38,136 nucleotides of DNA from Bacteroidaceae bacterium (GTDB taxonomy: Bacteria > Bacteroidota > Bacteroidia > Bacteroidales > Bacteroidaceae), in the NCBI GenBank assembly GCA_017617805.1, contig JAFZVN010000030.1, positions 1-38,136 of the forward strand. The letters run 5' to 3'. The notes under the pieces were generated by a model. It was not told the DNA's origin. It ran no database searches and saw nothing but the letters and a program-made list of their open reading frames with translations. The position numbers were made by a program, and so were the translations under genes. Positions 30,946-38,136 of the stretch are shown here, in pieces (within the stretch, counting starts at the first letter, position 1; every line of letters begins with the position of its first letter).

Positions 30946-32412
30946 ATGAATCCAATTGAAGAACTAACTCCGAAAGGCGTGTGGAGAAACTTCTACGCAC
31001 TCACACAAATTCCACGTCCCTCTGGACACACAGAGAAGGTGGCACAGTTCCTGATTGACTTTGCGAAAAAGAACGGTGCAGAGGCCTATCTCGACGAGGC
31101 AGGCAATGTCATCATGAAGAAAGGTGCAACCCCAGGCTATGAAGACCGTGCCACGACCGTGTTGCAGGCTCACATGGACATGGTGCCCCAGAAGACAAAA
31201 GACAGTACCCACAACTTCGAGACAGACCCACTGGATGTTTATATCGATGGCGAATGGGTAACAGCCCGCAACACAACTCTTGGTTCTGATGATGGCATGG
31301 GTGTGGCTGCCGCAATGGCTATTTTGGAAGATGACACAGTGGAACATGGCCCATTGGAAGTGCTGATCACCCGCGATGAAGAGACGGGCATGGACGGTGC
31401 ATTCGGACTCAAAGGTGGCGAACTGACAGGTAAGTATCTGCTCAATATGGACTCTGAGACAGAAGGTGAAATCACCATTGGCTGTGCGGGTGGTATGGAC
31501 ATCCTCTGTAAGATGGAATACCAGGAAATCGATGTGAATCCTGAGAACATGCTCTGCTATACCATTGCTATCAAGGGCTTGCTGGGTGGACATTCAGGCA
31601 TCGAGATTAACAAAGGCCGTGCCAATGCCAACAAACTCATGGCACGCATCCTCTTCGCTACAGTCAACACCGATATGGCTTGGCTCGTCAACTGGCATGG
31701 TGGCAACATGCGCAATGCAGTTCCACGTGAATGTGAGACCACCGTGCTGGTGCCCAAGGCACAAGAGAGCGAGTTCCTGGCTATGGTGGAGAAATGCAAG
31801 AAGACCTTCATCGAGGAGTTCAAGGACATTGAAACCAATGGTATCCAACTGACCGCCACTCCTAATGCCGACATCCCAGCCAAGGCTGTGCCTGAAGACA
31901 TTCAGGAGAATCTCATCAATGCCATTCTTGCAGCTCACGACGGTGTATTGCGCTACACTCCCTCCATGCCCGACCTCGTGGAAACCTCTTGCAACCTCGC
32001 TATCATCGACATTGCAGACGGCAAAGCTGAAATTATCACATTGGCACGCTCATCGCAGGACAGCATGAAGCAGTATCTGTGTAACCAGTACATCGCTTGC
32101 TTCTCGATGGCTGGCATGGAAGTGAAGCTCGAAGGCGGCTACAGCGGTTGGCAGCCCAACCCCAAGAGTCCATTGGTGGAAATGATGTCTGACATTTATG
32201 AGAAGATGTATGGTTCTCGCCCCATCGTAGGCGCTTGCCATGCAGGATTGGAGTGCGGAATCATCGGCGTGAACTATCCTGAGATGGATATGGCAAGCTA
32301 TGGCCCCACCCTCGTCAGTCCTCATACTCCCAACGAGGCATGCCTCATTCCGACTGTGGAGAAGTTCTACAACTTCACCCTCGAGATATTGAAGAACATT
32401 CCTAAAAAATAG
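30946..32412 (+). CDS. pepD: aminoacyl-histidine dipeptidase (M20C)
   Basis: 488 residues, normal for PepD. Hydrolyses Xaa-His and other dipeptides with two zinc ions. Metal ligands: His76 and Asp78 in QAHMDMVP, Asp115/Asp116 in LGSDDGMG, Glu145/Glu146 in RDEETGMD. The dimerisation lid begins near GHSGIEINKGRAN, and the C-terminal GACHAGLECGIIG carries the last metal histidine. Cytosolic. MerR gene follows 5 nt later, suggesting one transcript. Confidence 0.96.
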   Translation: MNPIEELTPKGVWRNFYALTQIPRPSGHTEKVAQFLIDFAKKNGAEAYLDEAGNVIMKKGATPGYEDRATTVLQAHMDMVPQKTKDSTHNFETDPLDVYIDGEWVTARNTTLGSDDGMGVAAAMAILEDDTVEHGPLEVLITRDEETGMDGAFGLKGGELTGKYLLNMDSETEGEITIGCAGGMDILCKMEYQEIDVNPENMLCYTIAIKGLLGGHSGIEINKGRANANKLMARILFATVNTDMAWLVNWHGGNMRNAVPRECETTVLVPKAQESEFLAMVEKCKKTFIEEFKDIETNGIQLTATPNADIPAKAVPEDIQENLINAILAAHDGVLRYTPSMPDLVETSCNLAIIDIADGKAEIITLARSSQDSMKQYLCNQYIACFSMAGMEVKLEGGYSGWQPNPKSPLVEMMSDIYEKMYGSRPIVGACHAGLECGIIGVNYPEMDMASYGPTLVSPHTPNEACLIPTVEKFYNFTLEILKNIPKK

Positions 32413-32417
32413 CGCTT

Positions 32418-32768
32418 ATGGCACTCAACAAGAACAAAGACCTGAAACTGTACTACAGCATCAGTGAGGTGGCTCTGCAACTGAATGTATCGGAAACCCT
32501 TCTCCGTTTCTGGGAGAAGGAGTTTCCCAACATTCACCCCAAGAAAGCCGGACGTGGCATTCGCCAATACACCAAAGATGACATCGAGCAAATACGCCTC
32601 GTTTATCATCTGGTGAAAGAACGGGGTATGACGCTGCAAGGAGCCCGTGACATGATTAAACGGGACAAGAATGGCACAGTCAATCGCAACATCGAAGTCA
32701 TTGACAGGCTCAAAGCGATTCGCACAGAATTGCAAAACATCGGAAAGGATTTGGGTGGATTGATTTAA
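32418..32768 (+). CDS. MerR-family transcription regulator, short form
   Basis: 116 residues. The N-terminal winged helix has YYSISEVALQLNVSETLLRF and RQYTKDDIEQIRLVYHLVKE, the MerR DNA-binding pattern, then a helix with GMTLQGARDMIKRD and a coiled-coil dimer helix. No effector-binding domain and no cysteines, so any signal must come from partners. The same form is widely conserved in Bacteroidetes. Co-transcription with pepD is likely (5-nt gap). Regulon unknown. Confidence 0.88.
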   Translation: MALNKNKDLKLYYSISEVALQLNVSETLLRFWEKEFPNIHPKKAGRGIRQYTKDDIEQIRLVYHLVKERGMTLQGARDMIKRDKNGTVNRNIEVIDRLKAIRTELQNIGKDLGGLI

Positions 32769-32781
32769 CCTAACCCAAATC

Positions 32782-32830
32782 CTCTCAACTCCAAACTCTT
32801 AACTCTCAACTTTTAACTCTTAGCTTCACA
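32782..32830. repeat. 7-nt-period array between the MerR and Crp/Fnr genes
   Basis: Seven heptamers (CTCTCAA, CTCCAAA, CTCTTAA, CTCTCAA, CTTTTAA, CTCTTAG, CTTCACA). The last one covers the stop codon of the minus-strand gene. Confidence 0.8.
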
Positions 32831-33431
32831 CTATTCCCTCTTCTGTCACCTGTGCCCTTACACGGCTCAGGGTCTCTGGAGTCATCTGAAGGAAAGAAGC
32901 CACATTGTGCAATGGGGCACGACGAATAATTTCAGGGTTTTCACGCATGGTACGGATATAACGCTCCTTGGCCGTTTCAAAACGAAGCACATCGGCCTTC
33001 TGCTGCGAGATAATGAGGGAACGTTCGTAGAACTTAAAAATCAGTTGACAAAGTTCGAAAGAATGACGGGCAATGGCCTGCATCTCATCATAAGGGATGC
33101 CAAACAATACTCCAGGTTCAATCATTGACGCCACAATCTTGGAGGGTTCCCTCAAGAAGAAGCTCTCGATGCAAATCACCATATCACCTTCGTGGCTGAT
33201 ATGCTCTGTCACCGTCACCTTATTCTTCTTATAGTACTGCAACACCATACCCCGTTCCACATAATACATATAGTTGCACACTTCACCCTCATCCACCAGC
33301 CTGTGTCCTCTCAGCACCTTAAAAGGCTCCAAGATTTCAGCAAAAGCACGCATAGCGTCCACACTCAATGTGACGCCATAACTGCGGCATATCTCTCTGG
33401 CCACCTCTCGTTTCTTATCGTTCAAGTTCAT
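32826..33431 (-). CDS. Crp/Fnr-type transcription regulator
   Basis: 201 residues. cNMP-like domain about 20-130 with GHRLVDEGEVCNYMYYVERG and VTEHISHEGDMVICIESFFL. The C-terminal helix-turn-helix is recognised from APLHNVASFLQMTPETLSRV (about 172-191) and the closing RAQVTEEGIV. No cysteine cluster. This pattern (short C-terminus after the HTH, no wing) is common in Bacteroidetes stress regulators. It is the third gene of a minus-strand set DUF4494-yggS-crp, 14 nt after yggS. Effector unknown. Confidence 0.85.
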   Translation of the reverse strand: MNLNDKKREVAREICRSYGVTLSVDAMRAFAEILEPFKVLRGHRLVDEGEVCNYMYYVERGMVLQYYKKNKVTVTEHISHEGDMVICIESFFLREPSKIVASMIEPGVLFGIPYDEMQAIARHSFELCQLIFKFYERSLIISQQKADVLRFETAKERYIRTMRENPEIIRRAPLHNVASFLQMTPETLSRVRAQVTEEGIV

Positions 33432-33445
33432 AGCTCCTTCGTCAT

Positions 33446-34123
33446 TTATCTTTTAACTTCATAATTTCTCATTCCAAAAATCAAGCTCCCCACCCTCACC
33501 ATCGTACTGCCATGCTTCTGGGCAATGAGATAGTCGCCACTCATACCCATAGAGAGCTCCTTGAACGAAGGTTCTGAAGCAAAGAAGTCTTTCTTCACCT
33601 CCTCAAAAAGCTGCTGAACCATATCAAACTCTTGCGCAATCTGATTCTCATTGTCGGTGTTGGTGGCCATTGCCATCAGTCCCACAATGCGCACATGTTG
33701 ACACTCCTTCCATGACTTCTCAGCCAACATATCCTTCACTTCCTCTGGCGTGAAGCCAAACTTCGTTTCTTCCTTCGCCACATGAATCTGCAAGAGCACA
33801 TCGATGGTACGTCCACACTTCTGCGCCTGCTTATCGATTTCTTTCAGCAGTTTCAGCGAATCCACTGCATGAATGAGACTGACAAAGGAAGCCATATACT
33901 TCACCTTGTTCGTTTGCAAGTGTCCGATAAAGTGCCACTCAATATCCTTGGGCAGCACCTCCTCCTTCGCCACCAGTTCCTGCACATGACTCTCGCCAAA
34001 CACACGTTGTCCCGCATCGTATGCCTCCTGCAGAGCCTCCACTGGATGGAACTTCGACACAGCCACCAACTTCACCTCAGGCTTCAGCGTGGCTTTCACC
34101 TCCTGTAAGTTCTCCCTGATCAT
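33446..34123 (-). CDS. YggS-family PLP homeostasis protein
   Basis: 225 residues. Binds pyridoxal phosphate through Lys24 in LVAVSKFHPVEAL and controls B6 and amino-acid pools without a clear catalytic activity. VFGESHVQELVAKEEVLPKD, then WHFIGHLQTNKVKY and SMGMSGDYLIAQKHGSTMVR are the family marks; the C-terminal GSLIFGMRNY replaces the usual IFG.R.Y closely. Overlaps the DUF4494 gene by four bases (34120-34123). Confidence 0.95.
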   Translation of the reverse strand: MIRENLQEVKATLKPEVKLVAVSKFHPVEALQEAYDAGQRVFGESHVQELVAKEEVLPKDIEWHFIGHLQTNKVKYMASFVSLIHAVDSLKLLKEIDKQAQKCGRTIDVLLQIHVAKEETKFGFTPEEVKDMLAEKSWKECQHVRIVGLMAMATNTDNENQIAQEFDMVQQLFEEVKKDFFASEPSFKELSMGMSGDYLIAQKHGSTMVRVGSLIFGMRNYEVKR

Positions 34124-34578
34124 CCTTCCTTCTTCTCCCTTGCCACAAAGCGGAACACATCCATTATTTTCGTCTCCTGCACAGAAGCGATGCGATAGTC
34201 CATCAGCGAACCTTTCATGCCCTTGTCGAAATTCTCCACAGCCTCATGGAATCCTCCAGCCTGCACCAGCATGTTGTTGGCGATTTCCTTTTCCGTCTGC
34301 GTCTTCTCATCAATGGTGATGAAGAGACAACGCACTTTATACCACTTGTCAGCCACATCGCTGTCGCTGGCGAAGATTTCCGCATATTTCACACGCTTGA
34401 TGTCCGTCACATCCAGATTGCCATGCGCAAAAGGTTTCACCTCCTCAATGATACGCGACTCAGCCTCTGTGAAGTTCAAGGCATCCACCAGATAAGTGAA
34501 CGTTTGGGGCTTCGTGGTGCCGTCATCTTGCATCACGTCCATCTTCACCTTACATTCAAACCAACTATTGATTTCCAT
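34120..34578 (-). CDS. DUF4494 domain protein
   Basis: 152 residues. Starts MEINSWFECKVKMDVMQDDG and holds TYLVDALNFTEAESRIIEEV, LDVTDIKRVKYAEIF and DKWYKVRCLFITIDEKTQTE, the DUF4494 pattern. Small soluble alpha/beta protein of unknown function, widespread in Bacteroidetes. First gene of the minus-strand set; promoter read at 34616-34646. Stop overlaps the start of yggS (ATGA), so translation is coupled. Confidence 0.85.
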   Translation of the reverse strand: MEINSWFECKVKMDVMQDDGTTKPQTFTYLVDALNFTEAESRIIEEVKPFAHGNLDVTDIKRVKYAEIFASDSDVADKWYKVRCLFITIDEKTQTEKEIANNMLVQAGGFHEAVENFDKGMKGSLMDYRIASVQETKIMDVFRFVAREKKEG

Positions 34579-34615
34579 TGTTTTCTATGTTTTAATATGT
34601 ATTGATTACGGAGTG

Positions 34616-34646
34616 CAAAGGTACACATTTTCTTCCACACCACAAA
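34616..34646 (-). promoter_or_regulatory. promoter of the DUF4494-yggS-crp cluster
   Basis: CAAAGGTA 34616-34623 (TACCTTTG on the minus strand) with CAAA at 34643-34646 (TTTG), spacing 19 nt. Confidence 0.75.
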
Positions 34647-34752
34647 AACAATAGAAAGAAAAATGATTCCAAGATTTGGGCAAAAAAACAAGAAAGCAGG
34701 GGAAATCGTGAGAAAACCTTGGGCATGTGAGGGACATAAGGGAAAAAGTCCG

Positions 34753-34760
34753 TAACTTTG
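34753..34760 (+). promoter_or_regulatory. -7 element of the MATE-truA operon
   Basis: TAACTTTG at 34753-34760. It selects ATG 34784 as the start codon; the earlier ATG at 34727 precedes the promoter. No clear -33 element. Confidence 0.6.
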
Positions 34761-34783
34761 CACCAGAAATAACAAACACATCT

Positions 34784-36202
34784 ATGCAACAGGATAACAG
34801 AACGAAAGAATTGGGCACGAAACCGATTGGGGAACTGCTGGTGAAATACGCTGTGCCGGCGGTGGTGGCGATGACGGCTTCGTCGCTCTACAACATGGTG
34901 GACCGCATCTTCATCGGCCACATTCCCGAGGTGGGCACGCTCTCGCTGGGCGGTCTGGCTGTGACGTTCCCCATCATGAACCTGAGCGCGGCGTTTGGCG
35001 CCATGGTGGGCGTGGGCAGCTCGACAATGATGTCCATCAAGCTGGGACAGAAGGACTATGCGACGGCGGAGCGGGTGCTGGGCAATCTGGTGTCGCTCAA
35101 TGTCATCATCGGCATGCTGGTGGGCGTGTTGGGACTCGTGTTCATCGACCCGCTGCTGATGTTCTTCGGCGCCTCGGAAAACACGCTGCAGTATGCCCAC
35201 GACTACATGTTCATCATCCTGCTGGGCAATGTGGTGACGCATCTCTATCTGGGACTGAACAGCGCCCTGCGCAGCACGGGACATCCGCATGTGGCGATGT
35301 CGGCGACCATCGCGACGGTGGTGATCAACGCCATCCTCGACTATGTGTTCATCTTCACCCTCGACATGGGCATACGCGGTGCTGCCACAGCCACGGTACT
35401 GGCTCAGATCTTCGCCCTCGTCTATGTAGCCTCGGTGTTGTCGAACAAGCGTGACCTCATCCACCTGCACGGTGGCATCTTCGGTCTGAGGAAGCACATC
35501 GTCAGGAATATCCTCTCCATCGGCATGTCGCCCTTTGCCATGCAGCTCTGCGCCTGTCTGGTGGTCATCCTCATCAACAAGGGGCTGACGCGTCACGGCG
35601 GCGACCTTGCCATCGCGGCCTACGGCATCGTGAACAGCATCACGTTCCTCTTCATCATGGTGGTGCTGGGCATCTGCCAAGGCATGCAGCCGATTGCGGG
35701 CTTCAACTTCGGCGCCCAACTGCCGGAGCGTGTGAACGAGGTGCTGCGCAAGGCCATCATCCTGGCCACCATCACGATGACGCTCTCGTTCATCATCTGC
35801 GAGTTCTTCCCCGAGTATCCCGTGGCGCTCTTCACCGACGACGCTGAACTCTCGGCGCTCGCCGTGTCGGGCATGCGCATCATCGTCTGCATGTCGCCCA
35901 TCGTGGGATTCCAGATTGTGACGGGAAACTTCTTCCAGAGCATCGGCATGGCGAAACGGAGCATCTTCATGTCGGTGAGCCGCCAGCTCGTCTTCCTCGT
36001 CCCCTTCCTGCTCATCTTCCCTGAGCTGTGGGGCACCGACGGCGTGTGGATCAGCATCGCCGCTGCCGACGGTGTGGCCTCTATCACCGCCGCCATCCTC
36101 CTCTGGCACTTCTACCGCAACAAGGAGACGCTCCACGCTCCAAGCATCCGCATGAGGAGCATCCTCCACCGTGTGTTCTTCCATAACCGTGTGACACCAT
36201 GA
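34784..36202 (+). CDS. MATE-family multidrug/toxin efflux transporter
   Basis: 472 residues, about 12 membrane segments. N-terminal half: [30 protein letters not shown], a typical MATE start, then [21 protein letters not shown]. The second half repeats the arrangement: [20 protein letters not shown] and [16 protein letters not shown]. Exports cationic or other compounds using Na+ or H+. Base composition is clearly more GC-rich than its neighbours. Overlaps truA by four bases. Confidence 0.95.
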   Translation: MQQDNRTKELGTKPIGELLVKYAVPAVVAMTASSLYNMVDRIFIGHIPEVGTLSLGGLAVTFPIMNLSAAFGAMVGVGSSTMMSIKLGQKDYATAERVLGNLVSLNVIIGMLVGVLGLVFIDPLLMFFGASENTLQYAHDYMFIILLGNVVTHLYLGLNSALRSTGHPHVAMSATIATVVINAILDYVFIFTLDMGIRGAATATVLAQIFALVYVASVLSNKRDLIHLHGGIFGLRKHIVRNILSIGMSPFAMQLCACLVVILINKGLTRHGGDLAIAAYGIVNSITFLFIMVVLGICQGMQPIAGFNFGAQLPERVNEVLRKAIILATITMTLSFIICEFFPEYPVALFTDDAELSALAVSGMRIIVCMSPIVGFQIVTGNFFQSIGMAKRSIFMSVSRQLVFLVPFLLIFPELWGTDGVWISIAAADGVASITAAILLWHFYRNKETLHAPSIRMRSILHRVFFHNRVTP

Positions 36203-36954
36203 GATATTTCATCTACTTATCCTACGACGGCGCCCGCTACCACGGCTGGCAGATTCAGCCCAACGGAACGAGCGTGCAGGAGGTGCTGGGCAAGGCGCTC
36301 TCCACCCTGCTCCGCGAACCCATCGAAGTGACCGGAGCCGGACGGACCGACGCTGGTGTGAACGCAAGTATAATGGTGGCTCACTTCGACACGACGCAAG
36401 AGGCGGACGAGCAATTGGTGTATCGACTGAACAAGTTCCTGCCACACGACATCGCCATCAGCCACATCAGAAGGGTGAAAGACGATGCCCATGCTCGCTT
36501 CTCCGCCACCTCACGCACGTACCATTATTATATTATCACCGAGAAGTCGCCCTTCGAGCCCTATGCCTACCGCTACCCCATTCCGCTTGACTTCGACAAG
36601 ATGAACGAGGCGGCACAGACGCTCTTCGACTACACCGACTTCACCTCTTTCTCAAAGCTCCACACCGACGTGAAGACCAACAACTGCCGCATCACCCATG
36701 CCCGTTGGGAACAAGTCAGCCCCATCAAATGGCAGTTCACCATCACCGCCGACCGATTCCTTCGTAACATGGTCCGCGCCATCGTCGGCACCCTCATCGA
36801 CGTGGGACGTGGTGTGCTGACCATCCAGCAATTCCGTGAAATCATCGAGAAGAAAGACCGCTGCAGCGCAGGAACCTCCGTGCCCGGCAACGCCTTGTTC
36901 TTGGCTGATGTCACGTATCCCGAAGAACTCTTCGACCTACCAAGCCAATTGTAA
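36199..36954 (+). CDS. truA: tRNA pseudouridine(38-40) synthase
   Basis: 251 residues, typical. The start overlaps the MATE stop (ATGA). [20 protein letters not shown] at the N-terminus, catalytic Asp51 in [23 protein letters not shown], and [20 protein letters not shown] near the C-terminus. The usual GRTDAGVHA has His at the eighth place; here it is Asn55. Modifies uridines in the anticodon stem. The GC-rich composition continues from the MATE gene. Confidence 0.96.
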   Translation: MRYFIYLSYDGARYHGWQIQPNGTSVQEVLGKALSTLLREPIEVTGAGRTDAGVNASIMVAHFDTTQEADEQLVYRLNKFLPHDIAISHIRRVKDDAHARFSATSRTYHYYIITEKSPFEPYAYRYPIPLDFDKMNEAAQTLFDYTDFTSFSKLHTDVKTNNCRITHARWEQVSPIKWQFTITADRFLRNMVRAIVGTLIDVGRGVLTIQQFREIIEKKDRCSAGTSVPGNALFLADVTYPEELFDLPSQL

Positions 36955-36984
36955 TTTATAAATGGTCAAATTGTAAATGATCTT

Positions 36985-37905
36985 ATGTGGTTAATCCTTG
37001 CATTCCTATCGGCTTTCCTCCTCGGCTTCTACGACGTCTTCAAGAAGAAATCGCTCAGGGACAACGCCGTCATCCCCGTGCTGCTCCTCAACACGCTGTT
37101 CTCCTCACTCATCTTCCTGCCATTCATCATCCTGTCAGCACAAGGACACATCAGCGAAGACAGCCTCTTCTTCACCCATCAATATGGCTGGGCAGAACAT
37201 AAATACATCCTGCTCAAATCATGCATCGTGCTCGCCAGCTGGCTCTTCGCTTATTTTGGTCTGAAGCATCTGCCCATCACCATTGTTGGCCCCATCAATG
37301 CCACACGCCCCGTCATGGTGCTCATCGGCGCCATGACGTTTTTCTCCGAACGGCTCAACCTCTGGCAATGGCTCGGTGTCATCGTCGCCATGATTGGCCT
37401 CTACATGCTCTCGCGCTCCAGCAAGAAGGAGGGCATTGACTTCAAACACAACAAGTGGATCATCTTCGTCGTCCTCGCCAATGTTCTCGGTGCCATCAGC
37501 GGACTCTACGACAAGTTCCTCATGGCATCCCCAGCTAACGGCGGCGTGGGTCTCGACAAACTCGCTGTCCAATCCTGGTACAATATCTATCAGTTCTTCA
37601 TGATGCTCTCCATGCTCTTCCTGCTTTGGTGGCCCACACACACAAAGACCACTCCCTTCCATTGGGACTGGTGCATCATCCTCATCTCCGTATTCCTCTC
37701 CGCTGCCGACTTCGCCTACTTCTATGCCCTCGGTCTCGATGGCGCCATGATTTCCATCGTCTCTATGGTTCGGCGAGGCTCCGTCGTCGTCAGCTTCCTT
37801 TTCGGAGCTATGGTTTTCCACGAGAAGAACCTCAAGTCGAAACTCATCGACCTCGCCCTCGTCCTCCTCTCCATGCTCTTCCTCTTCATCGGTAGCTATA
37901 ACTAA
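36985..37905 (+). CDS. DMT (EamA-type) transporter
   Basis: 306 residues with ten membrane segments in two halves, as in EamA proteins: WLILAFLSAFLLGFYDVFKK begins the first half, GPINATRPVMVLIGAMTFFS and WLGVIVAMIGLYMLSRSSKK end it, and VLANVLGAISGLYDKFLMAS begins the second. Substrate unknown. Thirty nt after truA; the gap carries weak TTGTAAAT-type units. An 8-nt-period array and the rRNA terminator follow. Confidence 0.9.
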   Translation: MWLILAFLSAFLLGFYDVFKKKSLRDNAVIPVLLLNTLFSSLIFLPFIILSAQGHISEDSLFFTHQYGWAEHKYILLKSCIVLASWLFAYFGLKHLPITIVGPINATRPVMVLIGAMTFFSERLNLWQWLGVIVAMIGLYMLSRSSKKEGIDFKHNKWIIFVVLANVLGAISGLYDKFLMASPANGGVGLDKLAVQSWYNIYQFFMMLSMLFLLWWPTHTKTTPFHWDWCIILISVFLSAADFAYFYALGLDGAMISIVSMVRRGSVVVSFLFGAMVFHEKNLKSKLIDLALVLLSMLFLFIGSYN

Positions 37906-37920
37906 AAAACGGAGTTTGTC

Positions 37921-37960
37921 ATAACGTTAGAACGTTAGAACGAAATAACGATATAACGAA
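37921..37960. repeat. 8-nt-period array
   Basis: Five exact octamer steps: ATAACGTT, AGAACGTT, AGAACGAA, ATAACGAT, ATAACGAA. Between the DMT gene and the rRNA terminator. Confidence 0.85.
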
Positions 37961-37981
37961 ACATCCACAACCACACATCAA

Positions 37982-38027
37982 CAAAAATAGAGAGACGCTC
38001 TCAGGATTTCTCCTGAAAGCGTCTCTC
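37982..38027 (-). terminator. rRNA operon terminator
   Basis: A ten-base outer stem (37990-37999 with 38018-38027), one mismatch, then TCAGGA 38001-38006 with TCCTGA 38011-38016 around loop TTTC. On the minus strand it is followed by CTATTTTTG. It lies just past the 5S 3' end. Confidence 0.85.
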
Positions 38028-38030
38028 CTC

Positions 38031-38136
38031 AAGAAGGCGGCGACCTACTCTCCCGCATTGCGGTGCAGTACCATCGGCGCGCCCGGGCTTAACTTCTCTG
38101 TTCGGGATGGGAAGAGGTGGAACACCGGGGCCAAAG
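38031..38136 (-). rRNA. rrf: 5S rRNA, 5' end beyond the window
   Basis: The minus strand contains CCACCTCTTCCCATCCCGAA, AGAGAAGTTAAGCCC, GCGCCGATGGTACTGC and GGGAGAGTAGGTCGCCGCC, the conserved 5S segments in order. About 10 bases of the 5' end are missing. It ends an rRNA operon that must continue to the right. Confidence 0.93.

Noticed and set aside
34592-36184. 530-residue minus-strand ORF
   Set aside because: Antisense to the MATE gene; its composition (His/Asp/Glu/Arg runs) is the shadow of a GC-rich membrane-protein gene.

Overview
The window reads as chromosome of a Bacteroidales bacterium, most likely Prevotellaceae. The evidence is the Bacteroidetes promoter signature (TTTG or TTG, 19-21 nt, then TAnnTTTG) before many genes, A-rich instead of Shine-Dalgarno start regions, secreted proteins with a GLNIVRxxDGTxKKVMVK-type tail, and the order and type of Bacteroidales-specific families (DUF4199, DUF4494, and probable DUF6048 and DUF6452). 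No species can be named from the sequence alone.

Positions 1-9100 form an accessory, partly AT-rich region. It holds the 5' part of an HU-like DNA-binding protein gene on the minus strand, a HUH (Y1/RAYT-like) transposase with an extra C-terminal domain, a candidate structured RNA, two secreted paralogues plus a degraded third copy, an unrecognised 415-residue protein, and a translationally coupled pair. That pair is a 166-residue unknown and an 865-residue VirE-N/DUF3987-like primase-ATPase, preceded by a leader with competing hairpins. Three copies of an 8-nt-period repeat (two of them an inverted pair) lie before the transposase and directly after the ATPase gene.

Positions 9100-25220 are mostly plus-strand core genes: an LptD-like LPS assembly protein, ruvX, def, a secreted TPR protein, DUF4199, a polyprenyl-phosphate-type glycosyltransferase, DUF6452, DUF6048, apbE, a Crp/Fnr regulator, an M3 peptidase, a lipoprotein, dCMP deaminase, a C-terminal processing protease and 5-formyl-THF cyclo-ligase. 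Two gene pairs overlap out of frame by about 90-105 nt.

Positions 25240-38136 hold a minus-strand MFS transporter, tRNA-Gln(CUG), surE-lpxB, a small protein, minus-strand rsmA, a flippase-like membrane protein, pepD, and a MerR regulator. Then come a minus-strand cluster (DUF4494, YggS, Crp/Fnr), a MATE transporter coupled to truA, a DMT transporter, and the 3' part of a 5S rRNA gene with its terminator. The 5S gene marks the end of an rRNA operon entering from the right.

A recurring theme is short arrays with 7- or 8-nt period at gene junctions, several of which include the stop or start codon of the neighbouring gene. The most interesting unexplained items are the rod-like RNA at 2592-2707, the competing-hairpin leader at 5765-5905, the transposase fusion with its inverted repeats, and a REP-like palindrome that encodes part of a signal peptide.
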